Shown here in pieces: positions 17,023-25,773 of a stretch of 64,000 nucleotides of DNA. The translations under genes and the position numbers were made by a program. The notes under the pieces were generated by a model. It was not told where the DNA came from. It searched no databases and saw only the letters and a list, made by a program, of their open reading frames with translations. Each line of letters begins with the position of its first letter. The stretch's first letter is position 1. Source of the DNA: Ostreococcus lucimarinus CCE9901 (taxonomy: Eukaryota; Chlorophyta; Mamiellophyceae; Mamiellales; Bathycoccaceae); the NCBI RefSeq assembly GCF_000092065.1, contig NC_009369.1:124001-188000 (forward strand), read 5' to 3'.

Positions 17023-19176
17023 CTAGAAATCGGCGTCGAAGGCGGCGACGCGAGCGACGATGGACTCGAGACGCTCCCACTCGTCGTAATAGAGCGCCTG
17101 CTTGGCGAGCTTTTCGTCCTTTTGGCGCTGAAGATCGAGGGCGCGAGCGACGTCGGCGCCGGCGGCGACGAGGTCGGCGTCGAGCGCGGCGATTCGGGCG
17201 TCGAGGACGGCGAGCGCGCGCTCGATTTTGTCGATGGTTTTGGGGGCGTTGGCGGCCTCTTTTTCCATCGCGCGACGGGATTTGCGGGCTCGTTCGTCGT
17301 CGGTGGCGTCGGCGGCGGCGGCGGCGGTGGGGGGGGGTGGACGCTCGGTCGGCGGCGCTCGCGCGGCGTAGTCGCCGACGCCGAGCTCGTCGCCGGCGAC
17401 GCGCATTCGCGCGGAGAACGCGCCGTTTTCAACCTTGGCGACGATCGTGGGGTTGAGCGCGGCGGCGAAGGCGGGGTTGTGCGTGATTGCGATCACCGCG
17501 CCTTCCCACCCGCGCAATCCATCGCACAAGGCTTCGATGGCGGTGCCGTCTAAATGATTCGAGGCTTCGTCGAGGAGTAACACGTTGACCGGTTTCAGCA
17601 CGAACGCGGCCAAGGCGACTCGAGCTTTTTCGCCGCCGGACAGACTGCCGATCGTGCGATCGACTGCTGCGGAACCAGTGATGCCGAGTGCGCCCAGAAC
17701 GCCGCGCGCGCGCTCCATCGTAATCGATTTATCAACCTTGCGCGCGACGTCGAGCACGTGTGTCAACGCGTCCACCTCCGCGGGCAGCTGCTGCGCCAAG
17801 TCTTGCGAAAAGTATCCCACGACGCAACCCTCGCCGCGCTCGACCGTTCCGCTCATCTCGGGTAACTCCCCGCCGATCGTTTTCAGGAACGTCGACTTGC
17901 CGGCGCCGTTCGGTCCGATGACGAGTAACCGGTCGCCCTTGGTCACGGTCACGTTGACGTCGGTGACCAACGTCGAGCCGACGGCTGCGTAGCCGACGGC
18001 TAAATCTTTCGCGATGAGAATTTCTCTCGCGCCTTGCGGTGGATTTGGAAGTCTCAAGACGACTTTTTTAGCGTCACCCGGCCCTTCTCCCAGATCGCCT
18101 TCTCCCGCGAGTTCGGTCAAGTCTTCGATTTTTTCTTGCACCTTGTCGAGGGCTTTCGCCTTGGACTTCGCCGCGGACGCCTTCGTGGCCTTGGCGCCGA
18201 ATTTCGTGATAAACTCATTCAATTTAGCCGCTTTTTGTCCCTCTTTCTCGAGCGACGAGAGCGCTTGCGCGCGTCGCGCCTCTCTCTCCTTGAGAAACCG
18301 CGCGTAGTCGCCCTTGAAATTGCCCAACTTTCCGCCGCGCACTTCGACTATGCGATCCACGCACGCGAGCAATTCCTCGTCGTGGGACACCAACACCACC
18401 GTGCCGGCGTACGATTTGATCCAATTCACGAGCCACGCCCGCGCGTCGCCATCCAAGTGATTGCTCGGCTCGTCCAGCAGCAACAGCCCGCCCTTGACGC
18501 CCGCCTCGCGAGAGTCTCCGGCCGGCGACAGCAGCGTCCTTGCGAGCGCGACTCGCATCTGCCATCCCCCGCTCAGCGTGTCGCACCGCGCCCGCATCAC
18601 CGCCTCGCTGAACCCAAGTCCTTTCAGCACGCTCGACGCGCGCTTCTCCGCCGTCGCGCCGCCGACCGCGTCGTATCTCTCCCGCGCGTCCGCCAACCGC
18701 GCCGCCGCGCCCGCCTCATCCGCCGCCAACGCGCGCGTCGCCCGCTCCACCGCCGCTTCCGCGTCTCGCACGTGCGTCATCCTCGACGTCGCTTCCTCGA
18801 ACACCATCAATTTGCTTCCGCTCGTCGCAGTCTGTTCCAGCGCGCCGACCGTGACTCCCATCGCGACGCCGAAGCCGACGCCGTTCGCGTCCCGCTCGCC
18901 GAGCAGCGCTCGCACGAGCGTCGTCTTCCCGCACCCGTTCGCGCCGACGACGCCGCATATCTCCCCCGGCTCCACGCGCACTGGATCGCCGTCGCGCGTG
19001 CCCGCGATGAGGTCGCGCGCGCCCGTCGTCACGCGCACGTCGGCGTCGAAAACGACGACGGCGCCGGCGGTTTCGCCGCGCGGGACGCTCGCGGGACGCG
19101 CGAGGTCGCGACGCGCGCGCCGGCGCGCGGGACCGCGCGCGCACACCGCGCGCGCGGTCGCGGGGCGCGTCGACAT
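17023..19176 (-). CDS. ABC-F family ATPase (translation-type, soluble)
   Basis: A 717-residue protein with two ABC ATPase domains and no membrane segments, the ABC-F/GCN20/EF3-like plan. These ATPases act on ribosomes. The Arg-rich N-terminus (about 35 residues) resembles a chloroplast or mitochondrial transit peptide. Domain 1: Walker A GANGCGKTT at about 78, signature LSGGWQMRVALA, Walker B LLLLDEPSNHLD. A charged linker helix (YARFLKEREARRAQALSSLEKEGQKAAKL) follows, as expected for the interdomain arm. Domain 2: GPNGAGKST, LSGGEKARVALA and LLLDEASNHLD; this second Walker B reads DEA where DEP is usual. The C-terminus has a coiled coil (KTIDKIERALAVLDARIAALDADLVAAG). The ATG at 19176 is used. 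Confidence 0.9.
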   Translation of the reverse strand: MSTRPATARAVCARGPARRRARRDLARPASVPRGETAGAVVVFDADVRVTTGARDLIAGTRDGDPVRVEPGEICGVVGANGCGKTTLVRALLGERDANGVGFGVAMGVTVGALEQTATSGSKLMVFEEATSRMTHVRDAEAAVERATRALAADEAGAAARLADARERYDAVGGATAEKRASSVLKGLGFSEAVMRARCDTLSGGWQMRVALARTLLSPAGDSREAGVKGGLLLLDEPSNHLDGDARAWLVNWIKSYAGTVVLVSHDEELLACVDRIVEVRGGKLGNFKGDYARFLKEREARRAQALSSLEKEGQKAAKLNEFITKFGAKATKASAAKSKAKALDKVQEKIEDLTELAGEGDLGEGPGDAKKVVLRLPNPPQGAREILIAKDLAVGYAAVGSTLVTDVNVTVTKGDRLLVIGPNGAGKSTFLKTIGGELPEMSGTVERGEGCVVGYFSQDLAQQLPAEVDALTHVLDVARKVDKSITMERARGVLGALGITGSAAVDRTIGSLSGGEKARVALAAFVLKPVNVLLLDEASNHLDGTAIEALCDGLRGWEGAVIAITHNPAFAAALNPTIVAKVENGAFSARMRVAGDELGVGDYAARAPPTERPPPPTAAAAADATDDERARKSRRAMEKEAANAPKTIDKIERALAVLDARIAALDADLVAAGADVARALDLQRQKDEKLAKQALYYDEWERLESIVARVAAFDADF

Positions 19177-19251
19177 CGCGCGCGCGCGCGGCCGGCGTCC
19201 CGGCGCGCGCGCGGCGACGCGGCGCGAACTGAAGGTCGAGCGTCGAGCGCG

Positions 19252-20115
19252 TCAGCCCTCGGCGGCGTCCCGCTCGCGAAGACGCGTCGAGCTCAACTTG
19301 AGCTCCTCGCCCTCGCCGCCGCGCACGAGATCGACGACGACGACGCGCAGCGGCGCGAGACCACCGCTCGAACGCATGTCGTTCAGCGCCTCCGCCCCGG
19401 CCACGGTCTCGCGGCTGACGACGAGGCCGGACATGTCGCGAACCGTCGCCGCGAGCGGCGGCGACGCGTCGAGCGGACCCACTCGAACCTCGATCGAAGA
19501 TTCCGGATCGCACAGCGCCAAGAACGCGCGCGCGTTCGCCGTGCGATCCGCGTACGACTCCACGAGCGCGCCGTACGCCTTATTCGCGAGCAATTCCGCG
19601 GACGTAACGCCGACGTACAAAACGCCGCCGCCGGCGACGGCGCGAGACGCCGACGCGAGCAACAGTCGGTGCCCGGCGTGCAAACGATCGAACGTCCCGC
19701 CCACGCTCACCTTATCCATCGTCCCATCGCTCCCGTCATCGCGCGTCGTCGCGTTCGGCGCGCTCCAGGACGCGACGCGCGCGCGCACCGCGCGCTCGAC
19801 CTCCGCGTCCGCGTCGTCGTCTCGCGTCTCTTCGTCTTCCTCTTCGTCCTCGCGCGCGTCGCCCCGCGTCCCGACGTCGTCGCCGCCGCCGCGTCCCTCG
19901 AACACCGGGTACACCTCGCGCCGCGGATCAATCGCCGACACCACGTCGTACACCTTCCACAGCGCGCGAGCCGTCGCGAAGTCGTCGCTCGAGCGCACGG
20001 CGACGCCGCGCGAGGCGTCGCCGCCGCACGCGCGCGCGAGCGCGAGCGCCGACCCGAGCTCGTCCTCGCGTCGCCAGCGCACCTCGATCGGCGCCGGCGC
20101 GACGCGCGCGAACAT
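19252..20115 (-). CDS. Phosphopantetheine adenylyltransferase (CoA synthesis)
   Basis: A 287-residue protein from the ATG at 20115. It should transfer AMP from ATP to 4'-phosphopantetheine, the fourth step of coenzyme A synthesis. The nucleotidyltransferase signature is VGGTFDRLHAGHRLLLASA, holding the TxGH motif. The eukaryotic PPAT blocks follow: YVGVTSAELLANKAYGALVESYADR, IEVRVGPLDASPPLA, LVVSRETVAGAEALNDMRSSGGLAPL and ELKLSSTRLRERD. The first 120 residues are a weakly conserved region with an acidic stretch (REDEEEDEETRDDDADAEVE). Only the PPAT domain is present, not the dephospho-CoA kinase of animal COASY. That fits plants and algae, where the two enzymes are separate. It is divergent from the gene at 20270. 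Confidence 0.9.
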   Translation of the reverse strand: MFARVAPAPIEVRWRREDELGSALALARACGGDASRGVAVRSSDDFATARALWKVYDVVSAIDPRREVYPVFEGRGGGDDVGTRGDAREDEEEDEETRDDDADAEVERAVRARVASWSAPNATTRDDGSDGTMDKVSVGGTFDRLHAGHRLLLASASRAVAGGGVLYVGVTSAELLANKAYGALVESYADRTANARAFLALCDPESSIEVRVGPLDASPPLAATVRDMSGLVVSRETVAGAEALNDMRSSGGLAPLRVVVVDLVRGGEGEELKLSSTRLRERDAAEG

Positions 20116-20269
20116 CGTCGACGCGCGCGGACGTCGAGACGCGCCGCGCGCGCGTCGTCGCGACGCGAAAGCGTCGTCGTGTGACTGATTTCGAAACGAA
20201 TCGCGTTCGCGCGTCGTTCGCGCGCGCGCGCGCGCGACGCGCGCGACGCGCGGCGACGCGGGACGCGCG

Positions 20270-21127
20270 ATGGTTACGCGCGGCGTCGCGCGCGCGCTCG
20301 GCGCGAGTCGCGGCGTCGCGCGCGCGCGCTCGCGCGCCGAGGTGTGCGACCGACGACGCGCGCGCGGCACATCTCGACGCGACATGCGCGCGCTTCGCGC
20401 GACGAGCGCGCGCGCGACGACGCGCGACGGCGCGAAGCGCGCGTCGCGCGCGCGTCGCTCGTCCCGCGTCGCTCGAAACGCGTCGAGCGCGACGCACGAG
20501 CCGTGGGAACTCGGGCTGGGCGAATTGCACTTTTCGACGCGCGACGTCGACGCGCTCGCGGGCGCGAGCGCGCGCGACGACGCGCTCGGCGCGCTCTCGC
20601 CGACGTGGCGAATGCTGTTGCTGAGCGATGGGAGCGTGACGCGACACCTGAGCGTGCTGGGACGGGCGGAGAGGACGGAGGTGGAGGTGACGCGGCGAAG
20701 CGCGCGGGACGACGGGACGCGCGCGCGGGGACGACCGTCGCGACCGAGCGACGTGGAGGCGATGCTGCGGGGACCGATCGTGCGTCGAGAGGTGTACCTG
20801 CGCGCGGGAGAGGTGCGAGGCGCGGACGGGCGACCGGCGGTGTACGCGGCGTCGTGGTGGAACGAGGACGCGCTCGCGGCGTATCTGCCGGACGAGGACG
20901 CGTCGATGTGGGCGAATCTGCGAACGCGGCACGTGGAGTTGCACCGAGAGATTCGAGAGGTGTATTACGGCGAGAGCGAGGGTTTAGAGGCGGCGTTCGG
21001 CGAGCGCGGGCCGTTTTGGGGGCGGCATTATATTTTTTGGAGCGGCGGCGCGCCCATCACCGTCGTGTACGAAGTCTTCAATCCCGCGGCGTTTGAAAGG
21101 GCGCTCGGGCCTTTGAAGGCGGCGTAG
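20270..21127 (+). CDS. Chorismate lyase-like protein, Ycf21 family, organelle-targeted
   Basis: A 285-residue protein. About 75 Arg/Ala/Ser-rich residues precede the domain and look like a chloroplast transit peptide; a later ATG at 20384 would still leave a transit-like peptide. The domain carries LSPTWRMLLLSDGSVTRHLSVL, VRREVYLRAGEV, YAASWWNEDALAAYL, FWGRHYIFWSGGAPITVVYEVFNP, which I recognise as the Ycf21/DUF98 group related to UbiC chorismate pyruvate-lyase. In red algae and cyanobacteria this gene is chloroplast- or genome-encoded; here it is nuclear. Related enzymes split chorismate to 4-hydroxybenzoate for quinone synthesis. That the algal protein does so is inference. It is divergent from PPAT. 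Confidence 0.8.
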   Translation: MVTRGVARALGASRGVARARSRAEVCDRRRARGTSRRDMRALRATSARATTRDGAKRASRARRSSRVARNASSATHEPWELGLGELHFSTRDVDALAGASARDDALGALSPTWRMLLLSDGSVTRHLSVLGRAERTEVEVTRRSARDDGTRARGRPSRPSDVEAMLRGPIVRREVYLRAGEVRGADGRPAVYAASWWNEDALAAYLPDEDASMWANLRTRHVELHREIREVYYGESEGLEAAFGERGPFWGRHYIFWSGGAPITVVYEVFNPAAFERALGPLKAA

Positions 21128-21175
21128 CGCTAGGAAAAGTATTGTCGTATTCTTCATCTATGATTGTCTAGTCAG

Positions 21176-22939
21176 CTACGCGTTCACGCGCTCGAAGGTG
21201 TCGAAACATCTCGACATTTCGCTCGTGGTAAAGATGGACGTGAAAGGCTCGGCGCGACTGGCGAGCGGGACTTTTTTCACCCGCGCGTCCAACTCCTCCG
21301 CCGTGAGCGAGCCGTAGCTCGCGCCGCACAAATCGCCCATCTCTAATTCTTTCGTTTTCACGCGGTCGGTGAGGTCGCGCTCGAGCAAGGCTACCATTTT
21401 AGGGATTTGCGGAAAGTAGTGCGCTCGGAGCGTCTCGACCTCCCACAGCGAACTCTTCAACGCGTTCGTTTTGGCCGGATCGCGCTCGTCGGCGTCAAAC
21501 GGGTCGGCGTCGATGAGTTTCGCCGCCTCGCCTTCGACGCGCTCGCGATGCACGAGCACCACGCACGACTTGTGCCGACGCAAGAGATTATGAATGAATC
21601 CGACGCACACCATCGCGCCCGCCGGCGGCGCCGACAGCGCCAGTCGCGCAAAGCGCTTGATGAAACTCGCCACCAAGTACGCCGGTAACGCGGGCGATTT
21701 CAAGAAGACATCCATGAGGGAGAAGAAACCGCGACGGTGATTGGCGTGAAAGCACGATGCGTCGAGCAATTCGTACAAACGGTTGTAAAACGTCGGATAT
21801 TCTAACCCGTGTTGCGTCATGAGAATGAACAACCCGTTCAACGCGAGCATCCCCGTGAGGCCGCCGACGTCGATGGAATCGACGCAAAAATCGCTCAACA
21901 ACTGCGGATTCACCATGTGCGGCATCACGTCCACGTGCAGGCGCATCAAAATTTTTCGGTAAATATCCTCGGGAAAATCTGCGCGCAACAGCGCGAGCCA
22001 GGCGTCGCTGAACGCGCGTCGATGCCGCGCGCCCTCGGTCCACTTTGGCTTGCCGCCGCCCGACGTCTTTCTCTTCTTTTTCGCCGCCTCGAGATCGATC
22101 ACGCTCCCCTCGGCGTCCTCGCACCACGGTCCTCGCTTCTTTTCGCCTTCATCATCGACGCTCTCGCCGCGCAATTTCGCCAGCATCGCCGCGAAATCCG
22201 CGCGTCCGTCTTCGTCCTCGGCTCCCGCTTCGTCGCCTCGATAATCGTCAAACGCGCGCGGCGTCGCGTTGAGCACGTCGTACACGTTCCTCGCCACGTC
22301 CACCGCCGCCGCCTCCCCCTCGCCCGGCGCGTACGTCTTCAATTCCTCCGCCAATTTCCGCATCGCGCCGTACGTGTGATACCGCACGTCCACGCGCGTC
22401 AGATACCTCGCCTTGAGCGTCCCCAGCAGCGCCTCGCTCCACGATTTCGCCCGCGTCGCGCGCCGCAGCGCGTCCTCGTACAATTCATTCGAAAACTTCC
22501 CCGGCGTCTCGCACCGCGCGCACTCCATGATCACCCCGAGCGCCAGGCACCGCGCGCGCTCGTCCAGCTCGCCGTCCACGACGCACCCCACGCACCGCTC
22601 GACGAACACTCTTCGATGCTTCGCGAACCACGCCAAGTACGCGTCCCTCGCGTCGTCGTCGCCGCCCTCCTCTCGCCCTCCCTCGTCCCGTTTTCGCCGC
22701 GCCCGCGACTCGGCGAGCTCGCCCGCCGCCGTGCGCTCGCAGAAGAACCGCTCGAGCGCGACGAGGGCGTCCGCGACGTCCTCGCGCGGCCGCCGCGACG
22801 GATCCCTGAGCGTCCCGAGCAGCGCCAGCGCGCCGTTCGGGTCGTTCGTCGACGCGTTCAGCGCGATCGCGCCGTCTCGAATCCCGCGACGCGCCGCCGT
22901 CGACGCGACCGACGTCGACGCGCGCTTTTTCGGCGCCAT
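21176..22939 (-). CDS. NOC4: Nucleolar complex protein 4 (NOC4/UTP19)
   Basis: A 587-residue protein from the ATG at 22939 ([19 protein letters not shown]). NOC4 acts with NOP14 in small-subunit ribosome assembly in the nucleolus. The C-terminal CBF/Mak21-type region is diagnostic: [105 protein letters not shown] and [18 protein letters not shown]. An N-terminal helical region with an acidic insert ([15 protein letters not shown]) precedes it. A basic patch [15 protein letters not shown] could be a nuclear signal. It is divergent from U2AF35 with 170 bp between ATGs, a pairing of ribosome and splicing functions. Confidence 0.92.
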   Translation of the reverse strand: MAPKKRASTSVASTAARRGIRDGAIALNASTNDPNGALALLGTLRDPSRRPREDVADALVALERFFCERTAAGELAESRARRKRDEGGREEGGDDDARDAYLAWFAKHRRVFVERCVGCVVDGELDERARCLALGVIMECARCETPGKFSNELYEDALRRATRAKSWSEALLGTLKARYLTRVDVRYHTYGAMRKLAEELKTYAPGEGEAAAVDVARNVYDVLNATPRAFDDYRGDEAGAEDEDGRADFAAMLAKLRGESVDDEGEKKRGPWCEDAEGSVIDLEAAKKKRKTSGGGKPKWTEGARHRRAFSDAWLALLRADFPEDIYRKILMRLHVDVMPHMVNPQLLSDFCVDSIDVGGLTGMLALNGLFILMTQHGLEYPTFYNRLYELLDASCFHANHRRGFFSLMDVFLKSPALPAYLVASFIKRFARLALSAPPAGAMVCVGFIHNLLRRHKSCVVLVHRERVEGEAAKLIDADPFDADERDPAKTNALKSSLWEVETLRAHYFPQIPKMVALLERDLTDRVKTKELEMGDLCGASYGSLTAEELDARVKKVPLASRAEPFTSIFTTSEMSRCFDTFERVNA

Positions 22940-23109
22940 CGCGACGAGAGACGCGCGCGCGACGACGCGCGGCGCGGAATGACGTCGCCGGTCGCCGCGC
23001 ATCGAGTGGCGGCGGCGCATCGATCGCGCGCGCACTTCACCGCGCGTCGCGATTCATCGCGCGCGCGTCCGCCGGACGATCCGCGACCCCGTCGCGCGTC
23101 TCGGGCGCC

Positions 23110-23841
23110 ATGGCGGAGCACCTGGCGAGCATCTTCGGCACGGAAAAGGACCGCGTGAACTGTCCGTTTTACTTTAAGATCGGCGCGTGTCGTCACGGCG
23201 ATCGCTGCTCGCGGCTGCACAACAAGCCCACGGCGTCGCAGACGATCCTGCTGACGAATCTGTACCGTCCGGACGTCGAGGTGGCGGCGGACCCGCGGGC
23301 GGCGACGAGCGGGGCGGCGAGCCGGGCGGGGCGAGGGCAGGAGGGATTCGAGGCGTTCGTCGAGGACGTCTTCGAGGAGCTGGACGAGTGCGGAGAGATC
23401 GAGGGCGTGAACGTGTGCGATAACGTCACGGATCACATGATGGGGAACGTGTACGTGAAGTTCGTCGAGGAGGAGGCGGCGGGTCGAGCGGTGGAGAAAT
23501 TGAGAGGGAGGTATTACGACGGACGACCGATCGCGGCGGAATTTTCGCCGGTGACGGATTTCAGGGAGAGCACGTGCAGGCAGTACGAGGAGAATTCGTG
23601 CACGCGGGGGGGGTACTGCAACTTCATGCACTTGAAACCGATCGGACGAGGCATGCGGAAGCGGTTGTACGGACGGTACTTGGGAGGAGGGCGACGCGAA
23701 CGACGCGAGGGCGAGCGGAGTCCGGGGCGAAAGCGCGAGAGAGACGACGGGGAGGACGACGGTCGAGTCACCGCCAAGGGGATGTCGGACGACGCGCGAC
23801 GGGCGATGTTCGCGTCTTGGAACGACGCCGACGACGAATGA
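23110..23841 (+). CDS. U2AF1: U2AF small subunit (U2AF35) splicing factor
   Basis: A 243-residue protein that recognises the AG of 3' splice sites. Starting [37 protein letters not shown], it has a first CCCH zinc finger (C-x8-C-x5-C-x3-H), then the degenerate RRM ([61 protein letters not shown]). A second zinc finger follows, [19 protein letters not shown] (C-x7-C-x5-C-x3-H). The tail is short and basic-acidic ([19 protein letters not shown]), with no long RS domain as in animals. A very short ZF-RRM-ZF form fits a small genome with few introns. The 5' gap is shared with NOC4. Confidence 0.95.
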   Translation: MAEHLASIFGTEKDRVNCPFYFKIGACRHGDRCSRLHNKPTASQTILLTNLYRPDVEVAADPRAATSGAASRAGRGQEGFEAFVEDVFEELDECGEIEGVNVCDNVTDHMMGNVYVKFVEEEAAGRAVEKLRGRYYDGRPIAAEFSPVTDFRESTCRQYEENSCTRGGYCNFMHLKPIGRGMRKRLYGRYLGGGRRERREGERSPGRKRERDDGEDDGRVTAKGMSDDARRAMFASWNDADDE

Positions 23842-23995
23842 GTGAATGAATGAATCCGCGAATCTGCGATTCTGCGATTGATTGATTCGAATGTAGCGCG
23901 CGTTGAAACGAAACGAAAGTTGATTTCTACACTGGTGCGTCGGTGATTTACACGTCAAACTAAACTATTTTTTCATTTTTTTCGTCCCTCACGCG

Positions 23996-25450
23996 TCAAT
24001 GCGCCACCGCGAACGCGGAGCGAATCAAGAATGGGTTGTTTCCGTCGTCGTCGCTGTCCATTTCGTCGTCGCTATCGACACTGAACGCTTCGCGAGTGAT
24101 AGGATCCTTCCTGTCGAAGATAATGCGACCGCTGCGACCGTAACGGGGTCGACACTGCTTGAGATTGACGCCGAGCGGAAGCAAGAACGTTCGCACCGCG
24201 GCCATGGATGGAGACTTGGTGAACAGCATCTCGATGTCTGGAATCTCCGGCGGCGGTTGATACGGCAACACGGGAATTTGGACTCTCGGGCGAGGCGCGT
24301 AACCGCCGAGCGCGGCAAGACCGAGCTCGCGACGACGCTTGCGTCCGGCGAGATCGCCCATGTCGTCGCCCAACACGACGTATTGTCCATCGGGTTTCTT
24401 GATGAGTTCCACCGCGCCACCGGCGAGGACGATGTTCTTGTTCGGCGGAATCTCCGGCGTCTCCGTCTTGAAGCGCTTCTTGTCCGCCTCCATGACTTTT
24501 TGCTCGATCGCCTCGAGCGACGCCTTGGGCTCGTGTCGAAGCTTGATTTGGAGTTTTTGCAGCTCCTGCTCGACGGTGAGCAACTCGCTCTTGCGTTTCT
24601 CACGCTTCACTACGAGCTCGAGCACGCCTATGGAAATGTCGAGCGACTTGCGCAGCTGACGAAGCTTGTCGTAGCTCGTCACGTCGTTCTCGCGACGTCG
24701 ACGAGTCTGCGGTCTAGAAATCTTCTCGCGCGGCCGGAACACGTTGAACGGGTTACTGTCGTTCGGTGCCGGTGGCGGTTGTAACCGACGCAGAAGCGGC
24801 TTCTTCAAGCGCTGGCGCCTGTCCGTCCAGTACTCGTACACCGCCGTGAGAATGGCTTGCTTGCCACTGATTTCTTGAAGCAACTCCAACGCTTTATCTT
24901 TGGGTAGGTTTGTCACGACACCCAGCGCGTCCACTTTTTCTTGGTAGCTGATCACTTGCCCGCGCGCCGCGGCCATAGCCGTGTTCGCCTTCATGATCTT
25001 CTCGTTCGCCTCGGCGCACGCCAATTCCAACTTCCACAGCATCTCCTCGAATTTCTCCGCGCTCAGCACTTCGGAGCCATCGTTATAATTCTCCAACCAA
25101 TCCTCATCCTCGTTATCCAAATCATACTCCACGTAACTCGTCGTCTCCGTCGGCGGCAGCCCGCACGTCAATTTTGAGCGCAAGTAATAATCCGGCTGCT
25201 TATAATTCGTCGGATAATCCGATTCGTACGACGACACGTTCAAAATCTCAGGAATAGGAATTTCACTCACCCCAGTCGTCGTTTCCTTCGTCAGCACCTC
25301 CTCGTTCTCTTTATCCAGCGCCTTGTGCGCGTGCGTCACCTCGCGTTGTACCACCTGCTCATCCTTAATCGCATCTGGATCGCGCAACAGGGCCAACTGC
25401 GACGTGATATCGATAGGTCGCGCCCTGAACGATGTCTGTCGAGTCGCCAT
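23996..25450 (-). CDS. EPL1: Enhancer of polycomb homologue (EPL1, NuA4 subunit)
   Basis: A 484-residue nuclear protein, scaffold of the NuA4/Piccolo histone H4 acetyltransferase that binds Esa1/Tip60. The N-terminal EPcA domain is clear: SFRARPIDITSQLALLRD at about 7-24, then YVEYDLDNEDEDWLENYN at 106-123. A helical region containing FEEMLWKLELACAEAN and EYWTDRRQRLKKPLLRRLQ follows, then PFNVFRPREKISRPQTRRRREND, which is diagnostic. The C-terminal half has a coiled coil (LELVVKREKRKSELLTVEQELQKLQIKL) and an acidic end. The ATG at 25450 (MATRQTSF) is the only good start. 3' end is 155 bp from the convergent U2AF35 gene. Confidence 0.9.
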   Translation of the reverse strand: MATRQTSFRARPIDITSQLALLRDPDAIKDEQVVQREVTHAHKALDKENEEVLTKETTTGVSEIPIPEILNVSSYESDYPTNYKQPDYYLRSKLTCGLPPTETTSYVEYDLDNEDEDWLENYNDGSEVLSAEKFEEMLWKLELACAEANEKIMKANTAMAAARGQVISYQEKVDALGVVTNLPKDKALELLQEISGKQAILTAVYEYWTDRRQRLKKPLLRRLQPPPAPNDSNPFNVFRPREKISRPQTRRRRENDVTSYDKLRQLRKSLDISIGVLELVVKREKRKSELLTVEQELQKLQIKLRHEPKASLEAIEQKVMEADKKRFKTETPEIPPNKNIVLAGGAVELIKKPDGQYVVLGDDMGDLAGRKRRRELGLAALGGYAPRPRVQIPVLPYQPPPEIPDIEMLFTKSPSMAAVRTFLLPLGVNLKQCRPRYGRSGRIIFDRKDPITREAFSVDSDDEMDSDDDGNNPFLIRSAFAVAH

Positions 25451-25773
25451 CGCGCTTCGTCCTCGACAGCGCGCTTCTGTCGAGCGCTACGACGGCAATG
25501 CCGCGATTTCGCTTCAAATTGCCGAATGCGCGCGATCGCACGCGAGAATCTCGCGTTTACGCGTCGACGCGCGCGCACGAACGGTCTTGTGCGAGCGCAA
25601 ACTCGAGATCGGACGTTCGCAGACGCGCTCGCGGCGTAAGACGCGGCGCCGTCGCGCGCGGCGCGCTCTGCGGCGGCGAATTCGCGGCGAATTGGCCTAG
25701 GTCACGCGAGCCGAAAGTCCTATTTAAAAGTCTACACTATGGAAGCGGCGCGCGCGCGAACGCGAAACAAAGC
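25451..25773. other. Intergenic region upstream of EPL1
   Basis: This 323-bp stretch separates the EPL1 start from the RTEL1 3' end, both on the minus strand. A 124-codon plus-strand frame crosses it but has no family signature, antisense-like composition and no clean boundaries, so I do not call it a gene. A TATTTAAA-like patch lies near 25722-25730. Confidence 0.4.
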
